A stretch of DNA of 64,000 nucleotides from Polytrichum commune. Taxonomy: Eukaryota > Streptophyta > Polytrichopsida > Polytrichales > Polytrichaceae. Shown piece after piece: positions 36,001 through 47,935 of this stretch (position 1 is its first letter; the number at the start of each line of letters is the position of its first letter). Below the pieces are notes generated by a model, which saw only the letters and a list, made by a program, of their open reading frames with translations, was not told the origin of the DNA and made no database searches. A program made the position numbers and the translations under genes. The DNA is taken from positions 70,633,554 through 70,697,553 of the forward strand of contig OX485803.1 of the NCBI GenBank assembly GCA_950295325.1. The letters run 5' to 3'.

Positions 36001-38308
36001 AGTAAAAATTAGTCATAAGAAGATGAGGAAATTTCCTACATCACATTCTCAATATGCAAACTAATCACGGTTTGGACACCAAATATTCCCTTGTGGACAG
36101 CTGTAGCATGTGAAGCATCACAACCACCACGGATTGATCTAAACAATTTATAAATACCATCAGATCATCATACTTGGTGGCCAGCATCAGAAGTATAATC
36201 ACTAATATTGCAAAATTTGACAACCAGGGTCAACACGAAATAATGCCTGAAGAAATGTCCTACATAATTGAGAAGCATGTGGATCTTATTGCAAAAAATT
36301 AATAATTAGATACATCTGATGCCCATGATGTTTTTAAATGAGGTGAATCTACAATTGCACTTGAATTGTTGAGACTCACATGTGCAGCGATGAAATAAGT
36401 GATCAAGTTGAGAAAAAATCCTGATGATGCAGTTCCAAAAACATAGCCTGTCACACGTTGTAGACGTCGCACCATCAAAGCTGAATGTACCACTTTGGGT
36501 AGATATTGTATGAGGAAGGTGAAAAATATGAATGTCATTACTCTTGTAGGATCTCCTCCATGTGCGATCAACATTGGCGTTACCACCCATAACATGATCT
36601 GAGCCAACAATAGTCAACAGAATTGTCAGTTATCTTGTTTTGATATCTCAACATAAATTTATAGACTCATATTTGTATCATGACAATTAAATATAATATC
36701 ACGCTATACAGTACCTATACATGGCATTCACACACATGATTGGAATTCAAGCTGTGTTATAACTTGCATACAATTTCACATGATAGTCTAGACAAATGGT
36801 GTAACAGAAGAACCTAGTATTAATACTAGGCCAGCAATAGATTTTTACGTCTCATCATATCTGTGCAAGCAGATTTCTCAAGTATATTGACATGTTAATT
36901 GTACCTGAGGTACTGGCAGGATTATATAGACGTCAAATATGAACCCTGAGAGAGGACCCAGGTAATGCTGTGCGATCTTGCGTGCATCCCAGATGAGCTC
37001 ACCTCGGCCAAGCACGAGGGACTCTTTGGAAACATAAGCAGTTTTCAGCTGCAACCAGATCTATGAAAAAGGAATCCCGTTTTCAGTCAGAAATTATATT
37101 ACTGGGTCCCAAAGGGTTGACCCAGAATTAAAAAATATGTGCCAAAAAAAGCGTGCAATGACCCACAAGGAAGACATGAGAGAAATGGGACATGTTCTCA
37201 AGTCAAATACATTAATATGAAGAACACTAAAGAACGTGCAGTATGTGATACTTAAGATCATATGTCCAACAGAAATGAAAAAACTTGTTGGCAGACTAGG
37301 TCACTGGCCATACCTGAACCAAATATGCAAAATCTACCAAACCTCTCAAGGTCGTGAGTACAATCAGGTTTCCCTTTTGCACGTAAAGACATGATAGTTT
37401 TGTATTGATTGAGAACACAGAGAGGAAAAGAGGGTCCACGGCAACCCCAAGAGCACAGGAGAGAAGGAACAAACGGTTCCAATGTCGCATTCCAGTACTC
37501 TGAGGATCCAACACCTTGCCGAAAATCCATCTGTCCTGAGCTGCTGCACAGCTCCGAGCACTGAACAGAGGAGGAAGAAAAATTACTTTCCAAGGTCAAA
37601 TTAAAGAATCCGGCCTTTTCCCCAAAAAAGCAAGGAATCATATTTCACCTGGTGTCGGGTTCGCAAGAAAATTTATGCAGGTGCGAAGTTTCATCCTAGA
37701 CAAAAGAAATTGAATAGAGCACCACATTTGGGTAGATCCTTCACGCTTGCAATGTCTAGCAATCTCATAGTCAGGCGCCAAGACATTTTGTAGCAGCAAC
37801 ACATCAATTTCTCAAAGAAACAATTTTGCGTAAGACAATCTCATTGATCACCAGCTTGAGGAAAGCCCTTTCTAAGGATGAAGAGAAAAATAAATATCAA
37901 GTAACAACACTCAGATCATATGATAGAAGGTGTAAAACTACTGACAGGCCCGCTCCACCTCACATTACGTACAGGAGACTTCCATATTACAACGAGTAGC
38001 TTCCAATCAGGAAAAATAGCAAGTGTTTTTACTACACCGAAAATGATGTAATGAGATTCTAGTGGACTGTGCTCAACCTCTATGTAAGGAATTCTTTAGA
38101 GCTAAAAACTTAGCATCACAGATGTGAAAATCGACCTGGTGCTCCATTTTCGGGATAAGAAGCCAGAACCGAGGCCTTGACCACGGGATACTTTCCTGTC
38201 CAATAAATCAGGCGAGTCCTCTCCAGTACACATGCAGAGCTCAGGATCTTCTATGCTTTCACCATATGATTTGCCTGAAAATTTTGATGAATCTCGATTT
38301 TTCTTCAT
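33081..38308 (-). CDS. Cyclic-nucleotide-gated ion channel, CNGC19/20-like
   Basis: A plant CNGC subunit, probably a calcium-permeable cation channel. Nine exons join in frame to 685 residues (- strand order): 38308-38136, 37560-37314, 37060-36905, 36598-36380, 35987-35680, 35350-35239, 34927-34604, 34131-33869, 33336-33081. The order is as in the family: S1 region (NRLFLLSCALGVAVDPLFL), S2-S5 with FLIQYLPKVVHSALMVRRLQ, pore KIVYPLFWGVMTFSSFGN (filter near residues 368-372), S6 (VVITCGLLLFTLLIGNIQ), C-linker (EWWMRRRQLPTKLRLRVRQQ), cyclic-nucleotide-binding domain with LGPGDFYGDELISWCLE, and an IQ motif WAAVAIQLAWRRFKARR near residues 623-639 for calmodulin. The Cys-rich loop before the pore and the pore variant point to the CNGC19/20 clade. 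The N-terminus, about 80 residues before S1, is short for that clade, so upstream coding exons cannot be excluded. Confidence 0.93.
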
Positions 38309-39454
38309 GTTGAATACACTGTTCCAAATTCCAAATCCATCAACATGGAAAATTTTCCATCAACTCATTGTTATCAAATTCTAGTAGTATTCTAAGTGAA
38401 TAAGTGTCTTTTGTGAACCTCGTAACGAAATCTACTTTTGGGCGATACACTTGTTTATACGATGAGTATCCTCCACATGATTTCAATAGCTGCCTCGTAA
38501 TCCTACATAAAATCTCACATGGAAAAATGTGAGCTAGCCTAGTGGACAGAGAATGTATGTGCCCTCGTGAGAAAGTATACACACCTATTTCCGTAAACCC
38601 TTTCTGGCCGTGGAAAGACCTTCGGCATGGTGTGGTCAGCACCTGTTCCAATTCATTTTTAAAAAGATTCGTTGACAAGAGTCTTCAGCGTGGAGTTTAT
38701 CCTGCCTCTGTTGAACCATTAAGCCACTCTTCCCTTCAGATAGGTAAAGTATATTTGTAAGCATTCTGCAACTGTGTATACTGGTACATTCTTTACTTCA
38801 TCCCTACTCCTTTCTCCGGCAGGGCACCGGAATCGATCGTCTCGTAGACAGCAGATGAAGCACAGCAACCACCTATCTGTGCCTATGATTCCCCAGCTCT
38901 CTTTTTTGCAAACCGCCTTCCTACAGTCATATGCACTACAAGGATTGAATAATGCTCAAACTCAGCTGGAGTCCAGCCTACAAGCTCTTTTCTGTCACAT
39001 TTCGTGATTGTTATAAAAGGTTCCATAACTCTTCATTAGGTCTGGACGCAGTGATTACAAAGAATAAGATAGACTTCTATTTCAAATTTAGAAAATTGAC
39101 TTTACACATAGGATCTGTTACACAAAATACATATAGTAAACCAAACAACTTGTCAACACACTTAAGGTATCTCCCTACAATACATATAACGCCAATTTAA
39201 ATGGATTCAATTCAAGGCCCTAATTCACTTCCAAAACAAGATACTGCATTGAAAATTTGCGCAGTCTCTTTCTTGAGTAATATATGTCCTAGACAAACAG
39301 TCTACAAAGATCCAGCAGGATTGCCGTAAGCACCTCGCATTTAGTTGGTTACGGAGAAAATCCAATCATTCAAATCTCTTAAATCGGGAGGTTGAGTTTC
39401 GTGATTTGAACAATATTTCAGCTCTTTCCATTGATAGTTTTAACGAAAGCTTAC

Positions 39455-39485
39455 CTTAACCTCTAGAATTTCGGCGGTAATCAGC
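39455..39485 (-). other. Candidate untranslated 5' exon of the CNGC gene
   Basis: On the - strand a 31-base segment is bounded by a good acceptor (TTTTCTTTTGCAG) and donor (GTTAAG/GTAAGC). It has stop codons in two of its three frames, including the frame that would join the CNGC start, so it would be 5' UTR and would leave the ATG at 38308 as the first start. Confidence 0.35.
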
Positions 39486-40076
39486 CTGCAAAAGAAAACA
39501 AAGATACCAACGATGTTAATTGCCTTGTCAATGACTATCCAAAATTCAGTTGGCATTTGGTACGCCTCCTTTCAACTGCCGAGGTCTCGCCTTCAATTCG
39601 GTTCTCACGTTCTACATGTCTTCTTCCTATCCTATGCTATTTAAGTGGAAGTATTTCCCTGATGTTCCGGTTACGAAAGCTTGTGTACAACGCAGGGAGA
39701 ATTATTCGCAAGGAACTCATGTGGCTCCTCGTGCGTAAAACTTGTTCAGAACACTTTCTTATTTCGGTGACACAAATCACCTACCGGAGCCATAAGTTAG
39801 AGAGGCATACTCACACAAAGTACACGAAAGCAGACTGCCGCTCATCTATTGATATCCCTCCTCACTTTTTACACATCAATTCGAAGTATTCGCACCCTCT
39901 TACTGTTAAGTATTCTTGTGCACGGAATAAATTATGGCTTGTAAGTACTAAGGTAAACGTGTCTTAAATGGTTAGTTTTTGTTGTTTGCCATGATTCTCA
40001 ACTTGGTTGGACTTCATAGTTACAATTTTTTTTGATCCACGAATGTCATAGGGATTTTAGCGAAAAATCATGGAAT

Positions 40077-40547
40077 TTAATGATCTCCCATGCTGTTGTT
40101 ATGATTTTTCACAGTTAAAAGTGTCGAAGCCAGAAAACGACCACTTAGCTTCTTCCCAATTATGTTGACTTTTAAACCTAGAATGGTTAGAAAAATTTCA
40201 GCATGTCGTTCAATCTCTTTCAAATACATGTCTTTTTGGTATCCGTTCTTAGATTCACACATAACCGGTTGCTCGACCAAGTGGAGAACACTTCCAGACT
40301 CCCCTGTGCTTTTTAATCCGCGCAAACAACATTCCATGTACAACCTCCGGTTTCTGTCCATGAGCAGAACAGTTATGACTGCAGTAGTTGGATAGCAACT
40401 CGTCTCATCATCTAGTACTCTCCTCTCGCCGATCATGTAATCTGAAACTACACACCACTCAAATAGAGGTGACCGATTAAGATAAGTAACCAGATTAGGC
40501 ACGTTTACCTTAAGAGCCACATCAACTTCCACGCCCCTCACAAACAC
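40077..40547 (-). CDS. Unidentified 156-codon ORF, member of a local repeat family
   Basis: I do not recognise this protein. The frame is uninterrupted and of normal amino-acid composition, with VEVDVALKVNVPNLVTYLNR, YPTTAVITVLLMDRNRRLYM and KDMYLKEIERHAEIFLTILG. It can be extended upstream of its ATG to ACHCCGAVFVRG before a stop. A shortened, decayed copy lies at about 44540-44690, so the sequence has been copied, as a transposon gene or gene fragment would be. It lies upstream of the CNGC coding region on the same strand, possibly inside a 5' UTR intron. Confidence 0.4.
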   Translation of the reverse strand: MFVRGVEVDVALKVNVPNLVTYLNRSPLFEWCVVSDYMIGERRVLDDETSCYPTTAVITVLLMDRNRRLYMECCLRGLKSTGESGSVLHLVEQPVMCESKNGYQKDMYLKEIERHAEIFLTILGLKVNIIGKKLSGRFLASTLLTVKNHNNSMGDH

Positions 40548-41296
40548 GGCACCGCAACAATGGCATGCCTTCTCCTCATTCCAAAGTCCCCTTCACTGCC
40601 TTCAACATCACTCCTCTCCACACAGTAAGCATGCCCTCTGAAGGCAGAACCGAAATTGAGGTCCCCGATTCAACACCACCAGTCCATATCCACACGCAAG
40701 CTTTTCTTAGCAAGAAATGTGCCGCAATTCCACAGAAGAAATACGATGCGCCTTTATGTGCAATTCTACCTGCCTCTAGCGCAAGGCGCTGCGAAATATT
40801 TTAACTTCTCCTTGTCGAACTTCACTTCGCAACCGCATCCAGATATGAAGAAGAAACTACGAGAAACTTGTTGACATAAGAATGTTGTAGCTGCAAATAG
40901 ACAATATCCTGCACAGAAGAAATAGAAAAGAAACACCTCAGATCGTAACTGACCTTTAGAGAACTCTAACTTCACCCTGACATCAAATTCCTATGTCCCA
41001 TGCACAAGATCAAGAAACTATTGAATGCACACTACATAGAAAAATGAAAAGAAACATCTCCCGCAGAAGAAAAAGACTCAAAAAAGAAGTAAAACAGTCT
41101 CTTGAAAGCGTTTTATAAATGTAAAAACCAAACTCCTCCTGTAGACTGCAGAGCAAAGTCTAACCCCATGTCCAAGAAACTAGTCAATCAAATTGTGGCT
41201 GCAGTTCACCATATATTCTGCCACACAAGAAGAAGAAGAAGCTCAGTCTTAGCGTTTTCTAAACAAAAATTGAACTCCACCGTGACAGAGGAATAC

Positions 41297-41660
41297 CTGG
41301 CACAGGGAAGATGGCCGCAGGTTATTGAAATTTTTGAATTAAGCCAGAAATCGACGTGCTCACTGTCCACTTCAAGCGGAATTCATAGCCCGTACAAGCC
41401 GGAACCAGGAACTACAAATTAAGCAACAGTCATGTAGTTGATGCAAATGTTAAGCGAGTACTACTCCGAAGAATATGCGACGGACAAAGCGAAGGAGAAG
41501 CAGACAGAATAGAAGAAAGAAAGATGGAGGAGGGAGGAGGAGGGGGAGGACGATGTGATTCTTCACAACGCTCTTGAAAGAAATCCAGACAACGAAGCTA
41601 CATGCCTTCTTCCGCCACTTCTTCTCCTCCTTCTTCTTCCTTTTCATTCGTTGCTTAGGC
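41297..41660 (-). promoter_or_regulatory. CT-rich leader, possible CNGC transcription start region
   Basis: Read on the - strand, about 41650-41450 is strongly pyrimidine-rich (repeated CTCCTCC and CTTCTTC), as in plant 5' leaders and Y-patches. A plausible donor CCTGTGCCAG/GTATTC lies at 41297. It could be the first untranslated CNGC exon. The link to the gene is inference from strand and distance only. Confidence 0.25.
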
Positions 41661-41907
41661 GCCTTCCCTGGTGCTTCCTGCCGAACCTTCCCTGTTCACA
41701 CTACACACTTCCTGAAACCCCCCCCCCACCCCCACCCCCCAATCAGCAAGGTACGTGGTCCTTAAACGGACACTTTTAGACCTCTCTTATGACGTAGGCT
41801 TCTTGTGAGCAGTTACATTACATAATTAGCAAGAGGGTCCCAATGGAAACAATAAACAAAGCAAACACCTAAAAATGACACGTGGTCTGTAGCATAGGAA
41901 ACCAACT

Positions 41908-41945
41908 TTCTTCTTCTTCTTCTTCTTCTTCTTCTTCTTCTTCTT
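41908..41945. repeat. (TTC)n microsatellite
   Basis: A perfect run of about 12 TTC units is followed by TTTGTTTGTTTG. A C-rich run lies nearby at 41720-41740. Confidence 0.95.
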
Positions 41946-42409
41946 TTGTTTGTTTGTTTTTTTGTTGGCTCTGTCTATAGGACAGAGACTATCCATCAAC
42001 TTCTTCGTTTCAAGAGCAAATTTTCTAACCACTTTGTGTTCACACTTGGACGTTACTTGTTCTTGTTATTTTTGGTCCACTTTATGTAATGTGGATGTTA
42101 ACTATAGTTTATATATATATAAGTGCTCCCTAAAATGCATTGAAAGAAATCTAGTTAACTATAGTTATTTCGGCAGTTCTTGATTATTTATTTTAAAAAT
42201 TTCGGGTGATAAGTGAGTAGCTTCAATCCTTGACCCGTATTTGAAAAGAAGGTGCACCAAATCCAAGAAAGGTTTGGTATAGTGAATAGCCATGGATTGG
42301 CATGAGCAAAGTAATCAACTACAATTGTAGTCTTTCATAGCAAAGGACAGAGCCTCACGGTTCTACTGTTTTCTTGTTTTAAAGAATAAGCTAAAAAGCC
42401 ACAGCTCTC

Positions 42410-43231
42410 AGGGGCACTTCACACTATGGCAGAAGGTCGATTTCCACCAATCACATTGTAAGAAACCAAGAGTTCGGCCTCTTGATTCTTCACACTAAGG
42501 CCAAAGGCCAAAGGTTGTTGCAAATTAAAATGATTACTTTTTGAAGAAGGCGACGGACTCTCAAAGGAAGTTTGAGTCAAACAGGAATGGAAACCCAAAC
42601 TACGGTCAAGAGGACGTCGGTTTTTTTTCATTAAAAACTCAGTCATTGACAAGATCTTGGTTGTTGGATTGGAGGGGTTGGTTTGGGCAAGGAATGAAGT
42701 GGGATGCTCCTTTGGGTTTGGACTTTGGGCTTGGCCTTTGGAGACTTAGGGCCGCTTCACACTATGGCCGTCGAAGTCGAGAGGGCGTGGGATTGAGTGG
42801 CCAAACTTTGTTGAGAGTCCAAAGAAACGGGCTGAAAATAATAGCCAGTAAAATATAGTAAATGGAGCCCTCGGTTGGGCATAGTGTGAAGCCTCCAAAG
42901 GCCAAGTGCAGAGTCCAGATCCAAAGGAGCATCCCACTTTATTCCTTGCCCAAAACAATTCCTTCAATCTAACAGCCAAGATCTTGTCAATGATTGATTA
43001 ATTTATGGGAAAAAAACCAACGGTCTCTCGACCATAGTTTGGGTTTCCATTCCCATCTGACCCAAACTTCCTTCGAGAGTCTGTCACCTTCATCAAAAAG
43101 TAATCATTTTTAATTGCGACGGCCTTTGGCCTTAGTGTGAAGGGTGGAAAGGCCGAACTCTTGGTTTCTTGCAATATGATTGGTGGAAATCAACGGCCTC
43201 TCAACCTACAACCATAGTATGAAGTGGCCCT
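42410..43231. mobile_element. Foldback element: roughly 820-bp palindrome of MITE sequence
   Basis: The left end AGGGGCACTTCACACTATGG and the right end, reverse-complemented AGGGCCACTTCATACTATGG, begin arms of about 320-340 bases that stay complementary throughout. Shared blocks include CCAAGAGTTCGGCCT, AATGATTACTTTTTGA, AATGGAAACCCAAACTA, ATTGACAAGATCTTGG and GTGGGATGCTCCTTTGG. The loop (about 42748-42900) holds another copy of the same terminal sequence (AGGGCCGCTTCACACTATGG). There is no ORF. Termini look hAT-like. Confidence 0.8.
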
Positions 43232-43486
43232 TAACACTATGGCCGTCCAAGTTGAGAAGCCATGGGAGTTCATGGCCAAAGGTTTGGACTTTGGGCTTGG
43301 CCTTTGAAGGCTTCACAGTACTATGCCCGACTGAAGGCTCCAATTACTATATTTTATTGGCTATTGATTTTCAGCCCATTTGTTTGGACTCTCAACAAAG
43401 TTTGGCCACTCAATCCCACGGCCTCTTGACTTCGACGGCCATAGTGTGAAGCGGCCCTAAGTCTCCAAAGGCCAAGCCCAAAGTCC
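43232..43486. mobile_element. Adjacent inverted copy of the same MITE family
   Basis: The right end, reverse-complemented TTAGGGCCGCTTCACACTAT, continues with GGCCGTCGAAGTC; the left end lacks the first bases (AACACTATGGCCGTCC). The right part (43300-43486) is a near-identical inverted copy of 42719-42925, extending beyond the element into GGACTTTGGGCTTGGCCTTT. This shows an inverted duplication of a MITE plus its flank. Confidence 0.75.
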
Positions 43487-45993
43487 AACATAATATAGCA
43501 CCACGAGCAACACTCACAAGTTACTCCACTAGCAAAGTAACCCTAAACTACAGCCACTAAGTACTTTGCCTCCGGCTGTCAGCCTGGGAAGTTTTTTTGG
43601 GGGCATAGTTGGTCAAGATCCTAGTGATTCTAAATCCAACCAGTTACATTTTGATATAATAGTCCGGTTTTGTTTCATTCATTTGAGGTATATTCTTCTA
43701 TAGATTCCTCTACCTAAAACGATCGGTCATTCTCCTGAAGTCTCCAACTTCAACCGGTTATTCCGTCAAACTCATGCCCCGATCCACCTAACGCACGTTC
43801 TCTCTAATTCTAGTCGTGAAATTGTTGGGGATTGTGCTGAGAAACATATAGATGTTGGCCCACCACTTTGCACACTATTACAGTCGGAGATGCTGAAGGA
43901 TGGTGCTAGAAGTGGCCGGTGTGATCAACCCCTAAACCGGTTCATGTGTAACTAACCGTTGGTTCTTCCCGAGCAATGCTAACCAAGGCCCATGATAGCG
44001 CTTTGCAATGCCGCCTTCAACTACAAAACTTAGCTAGGCTAGCCAATTGTAGTAGACATGCTAGCTGTAGAGGCTTCTTCACCACATCACAATTCGCCCA
44101 TGGCTTGTAGTTGTAACCCAAGCACAAAATGGGCCATAACCCCCCCCCCCCCCCAACGGCCAATGGCCTCATCCGTTTACCACTAAATGACATGGTGGCA
44201 TTTTCGGCTAATCAATATGGCAACACACTACTTATGGAGTAGAAAACTAGCATGGCTCGTCATCCACTTACTCGAGTTGGTTATTAGCCATAAGCAATCA
44301 ATTCATGGAGATCATTCAGAGATTATGAATGATATTCATGGATGGAACTTTATGACAAGTTTTGAAATTTATGTTGTTCTTGAATAAGTGGTTGGTTATG
44401 AAAGATGGAATTATTGCAAGATGAATAACAAATCTAAGTCATGAATATAGTCATTTTTGTCATATTTTTCAAAGCTCATGTGTATATCTTATTTATTTTG
44501 AAAATGGTTGTAGTGAATTAGAATGGTTGTCAACAAATTTCAAGCACATAGTCCAATCCTTTTAAGACACATGTCTTTTTTGGTGTATGTTCTTTAATCC
44601 ACATCTAATTACATATCACTCAAAATGTAAGTGTCCATTTAAGATGGGTAACCAAATTAGTCCCACTTACCTTAAGGTATATGGATCTTGTGTGGTCATT
44701 CTTACTTAGGGCACGTGATCCTAGAATTGGCACTTTGAGTGTTGAATGTATCTATATTATTAGATTGTTAAAGGTCTAAATATTTATTGTCATGAATTGA
44801 GACGGGATTCCAACACACCAAAAAATGGATTTTGTATGCAAAAGTTTTTAAGGTTCAAAAATTTATTGGTAGATGAAAAAAATTAGAATGTGAGCTTGAT
44901 CTCAAGAGGGCATAATTTCTCAAATCAATGTGTACTTATAATGCAATATATTTTAGCGTTGGTTTTGGGTCGTGTGCTAGTTTTAGCACACTACTCTCTA
45001 CCTCGTATTGGAGTAGTATGACTTGACTGAACATTAATATCAAATTACCTACATGACTAGTATGAGAATTGGCAAGCCTTGTAGTTAAGAACGGACGTGA
45101 AAAGACAATGTTGCTCAAACTACATCAATCATTCTAAGTTCAAGTAATTCACATAATTGAAGAGTTCTATGTGATTGTTTGAAGAGAAAGAGAATTTTCT
45201 TTTTGATCTCTTATGAATTTTGTACTTTGATTTTGATTTCAAAACTTGGAATGATAAACTTTGTGAGTTGCACTTGCTAATCAAAGGAGAAAATTTCCAG
45301 TATGATCCAACCACCAAGATTGTGTGTGAAGTTGGAAGTGGCCACCTACCTAAACTCATGATCGTCTGTGAGTTTCACAAATGAATTTTAAAGAGATTAG
45401 TTTGACTTTGTAATAGGGATTTTACTACATCTGGCCTACCACTGCATCCTTGGTGGGCCACCACTTTTACAATTATCCATTTTGGGTCCACACAAGAATC
45501 AATCTACTCCTAGTCTAGTGCACCAATAGTGGTCATCCACTATTTCTTAGGTTTTCTACCTTAAAATGTGGACGTCTACAACAATATTGCGAGAAAGGCA
45601 CACAAATATACAAGAAGGAACATTTATTCTTTCCACACCCACATAACATTATTAAGCAAAGTGCGTTCGTTCGTGTGGCCCCCAAGCATATAACTATGGA
45701 TACCACAACTAGTGCAAATTTAGTCTAAATGTGCATTATTTGCAGCATCCCATGGTTATATTCTTGGGGTCCACATGAGCTTAGAAATGTTATGCATAAG
45801 GCATAAATATATTCTAGTCAAATTACCACAAATGTAGAATCAAGTTCTAGAACATGCCAAAATAAGGTACCTAACCAGTTCAAATGTGAAGGCCCACACT
45901 TGGTCCAAGCTGACTTTTAGGTTGAAATAATAATTTTAAGGCATGAGAATATTCAATGAAGTTGGTTGCATCAGCCCAAAGCACGGGGAGATC
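43487..45993. other. Noncoding stretch with one decayed ORF copy
   Basis: Apart from the fragment at 44540-44690 and a run of 14 Cs near 44140-44154, nothing was recognised. Confidence 0.35.
44540..44690 (-). pseudogene. Decayed partial copy of the 156-codon ORF family
   Basis: The reverse complement reads KKDMCLKRIGLC, and further 5' GTNLV-like codons, corresponding to KDMYLKEIERHA and VPNLV of the 40077-40547 ORF. The part between them is deleted and stops are present. DNA blocks such as ACATGTCTTTTT and GGTAACCA[A/G]ATTAG are shared. Confidence 0.5.
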
Positions 45994-46911
45994 GGGAATT
46001 ATTGTATACAAGCGTACCTCTCATTCATCCATTCATCCAACATAAAAGCCCTGAAATAGTATGTATCCTAAAGGGTTTAAAAAAAAAATTGGTTTGACAT
46101 CGGAGTCAACTTTACAGGTCCTAAATTAATCTTCTCGAGATCATTTGAGATGAATCATCAACAAAGCTATAGGGAGCAAGGTCAAGGTTTTTATGTTGGA
46201 TAGATGAGAGGTATTGTTCTCCCTCTTTAGTATGACACGTTTGGGGAACACACAAAAAGTTGTATTATCGAGGTGTCGTCTTCTTCTCTTTAATATGACA
46301 AATGGTGTAAAGTTGTCGTATTATTGAGGGAATACGAAAACATAAGTACTATGAGGTTAAAACTATGTATATAGCGAGTTTAAGCAATATAGATGGTATG
46401 AAATAATAACTTATAACTCCAAACAAATACAAATATTCTCAAGAACTCTTGAAACAAGAGTCCAAAGATCTTTGGTGTTGACTACCCAAGTTAGCAACCG
46501 TCATCTAATCTAAATTCCCTACTAACTTTTGAGAACTAATTGATTTCATTCACACCAATATATAAAAAGTTCTATGATAAGAAACTAGACCATGTCCATT
46601 CTACACTCAGAACCCTAATTCTTATTAAGTTCCCAATGATGAGTGAAGTTCCCAAGTAGTTTCCAAGTGAAAATGGATGTATTTTAGATGTACATAACAT
46701 AGATGAAAGGAATTTTAGCATTAACTACTGCTTTAATATGACAATATGGAGATTCTAAATTTCGCATTATCAAGTGTGGTAGTCGTATAAAAGAGGGAGT
46801 TTTGAACTAAAAAGTTTGGTCTCGCAAAAATGTGTCATAATATCAAGGGTTTTGTACAAACAAGTGTCGTATTAACGCCGGTAGACTATACGCTCGTATG
46901 CTATAATTCCC
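45994..46911. mobile_element. Short MITE (GGGAATTAT ends), copy 1, interrupted
   Basis: The left end GGGAATTATTGTATACAAGC and the right end, reverse-complemented GGGAATTATAGCATACGAGC, both continue into GTACCTCTCAT and a CATCCAACAT-type block. Without the 675-bp insert the element would be about 240 bp, similar to copy 2 at 59201-59381. The insert sits between two TAs where copy 2 reads GAGAGGTACACTC. Confidence 0.75.
46214..46888. mobile_element. pogo-like MITE, copy 1, nested at a TA
   Basis: About 675 bp without an ORF. One end reads TTGTTCTCCCTCTTTAGTAT and the other, reverse-complemented, TAGTCTACCGGCGTTAATAC; both continue into GACAC. TA flanks both sides (46212-46213, 46889-46890). 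An inverted copy lies at 60746-61421 with long shared blocks, for example CCAAAGATCTTTGG and AGAACTTTTTATATATTGGT. Confidence 0.8.
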
Positions 46912-46919
46912 CCTCTCTC

Positions 46920-47497
46920 AGGGGTTGTTTACACCATGGACCATGAAGTCGTCCCTAGGCCCTGTAAAATTTGTGATTGGCTATTGGACTCGCCCCAAGA
47001 CCACTTTGGTTTACACCAAGAAAAAAAATGTCAGAGTGACCGTGGAGTTCGAGGTCCCCAAAAGATATATTTCAAGGCCTACATTATCCACTAACATGGT
47101 CCAACGGACTTTGCGGTGGGAGAGGCAAAAGTGGTGTTATGGGAGAAAAAGGCAAGGGCCCATGGCAGAGAAACGCTATTATAATAAACTTTTTATATTA
47201 AACTTTTTTTGGGGGAAGAGAAGATGAAGACAAGAGAAGAAAAAAAGTGGTCAAACCTGATTTTTTTTCAAAACTGCCTTTTTTGGACTTATATTAAAAA
47301 AAATCAACACACTCACTTTTTGGTGCATGATCATTCCTCTTGGTCCACATTCGGTTTATACCTAGTGAGGGGCCCAAAGGCTTTGTGAATCAATTTTTTA
47401 AGAAATCAAACCATGAAAGTTGGACCATCAAGTTGGACCATGGAAAAAGGCAATCTTCCATAATCCAACTTCATGGTGCATGGTGTAAACCGGCCCT
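46920..47497. mobile_element. hAT-like MITE with AGGG termini
   Basis: The left end AGGGGTTGTTTACACCATGG and the right end, reverse-complemented AGGGCCGGTTTACACCATGC, both continue with ACCATGAAGT. The TIRs are about 29 bp with a few mismatches. The element is about 578 bp; the 100-codon open frame inside (46925-47227) begins within the TIR and resembles no protein. No clean 8-bp duplication was found. Confidence 0.65.
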
Positions 47498-47637
47498 CAA
47501 CAATAGGTCATGAGTGTCATGATTAAGGTTCTTACCTGTAAAATGCACAAGGGTTGGCGTATTCCACTACATAATGCATAAGCAACGATCCTTTGGATGT
47601 TTTTTTAATGCCCCACTGTTCACATAACATTACTCAT

Positions 47638-47935
47638 CATTACACTAAATAGGATATTTAATGTTTGATAGTTAATGTCGTTACCGCCCTACCTTGCTCA
47701 ACATTACTTTTCCATTTTATGACAATTAGTGTTAGAAGATATGCTAGAATTCTCCTTTTATCATTGTTATTTTTTTTTCATATCCCTACTAACGCTAAAT
47801 TCAAACACGTAGCTTCCACATATTACCATAGTTGATTCCTAGTGTTCGAATTTACTTCCATAAGGTTATTGATATTTAGTGTATGTAATCGTATTTAATG
47901 TATTAAACACTAAATATCCCATTTACTATGGTGTG
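47638..47935. mobile_element. Foldback MITE-like segment
   Basis: The left TACACTAAATAGGATATTTA and the right, reverse-complemented CCATAGTAAATGGGATATTT, can pair imperfectly over about 40 bases. The interior is AT-rich without an ORF. Ends are uncertain. Confidence 0.4.

Noticed and set aside
46925-47227. 100-codon open frame on the + strand
   Set aside because: It begins inside the TIR of a MITE and has no recognisable protein features.
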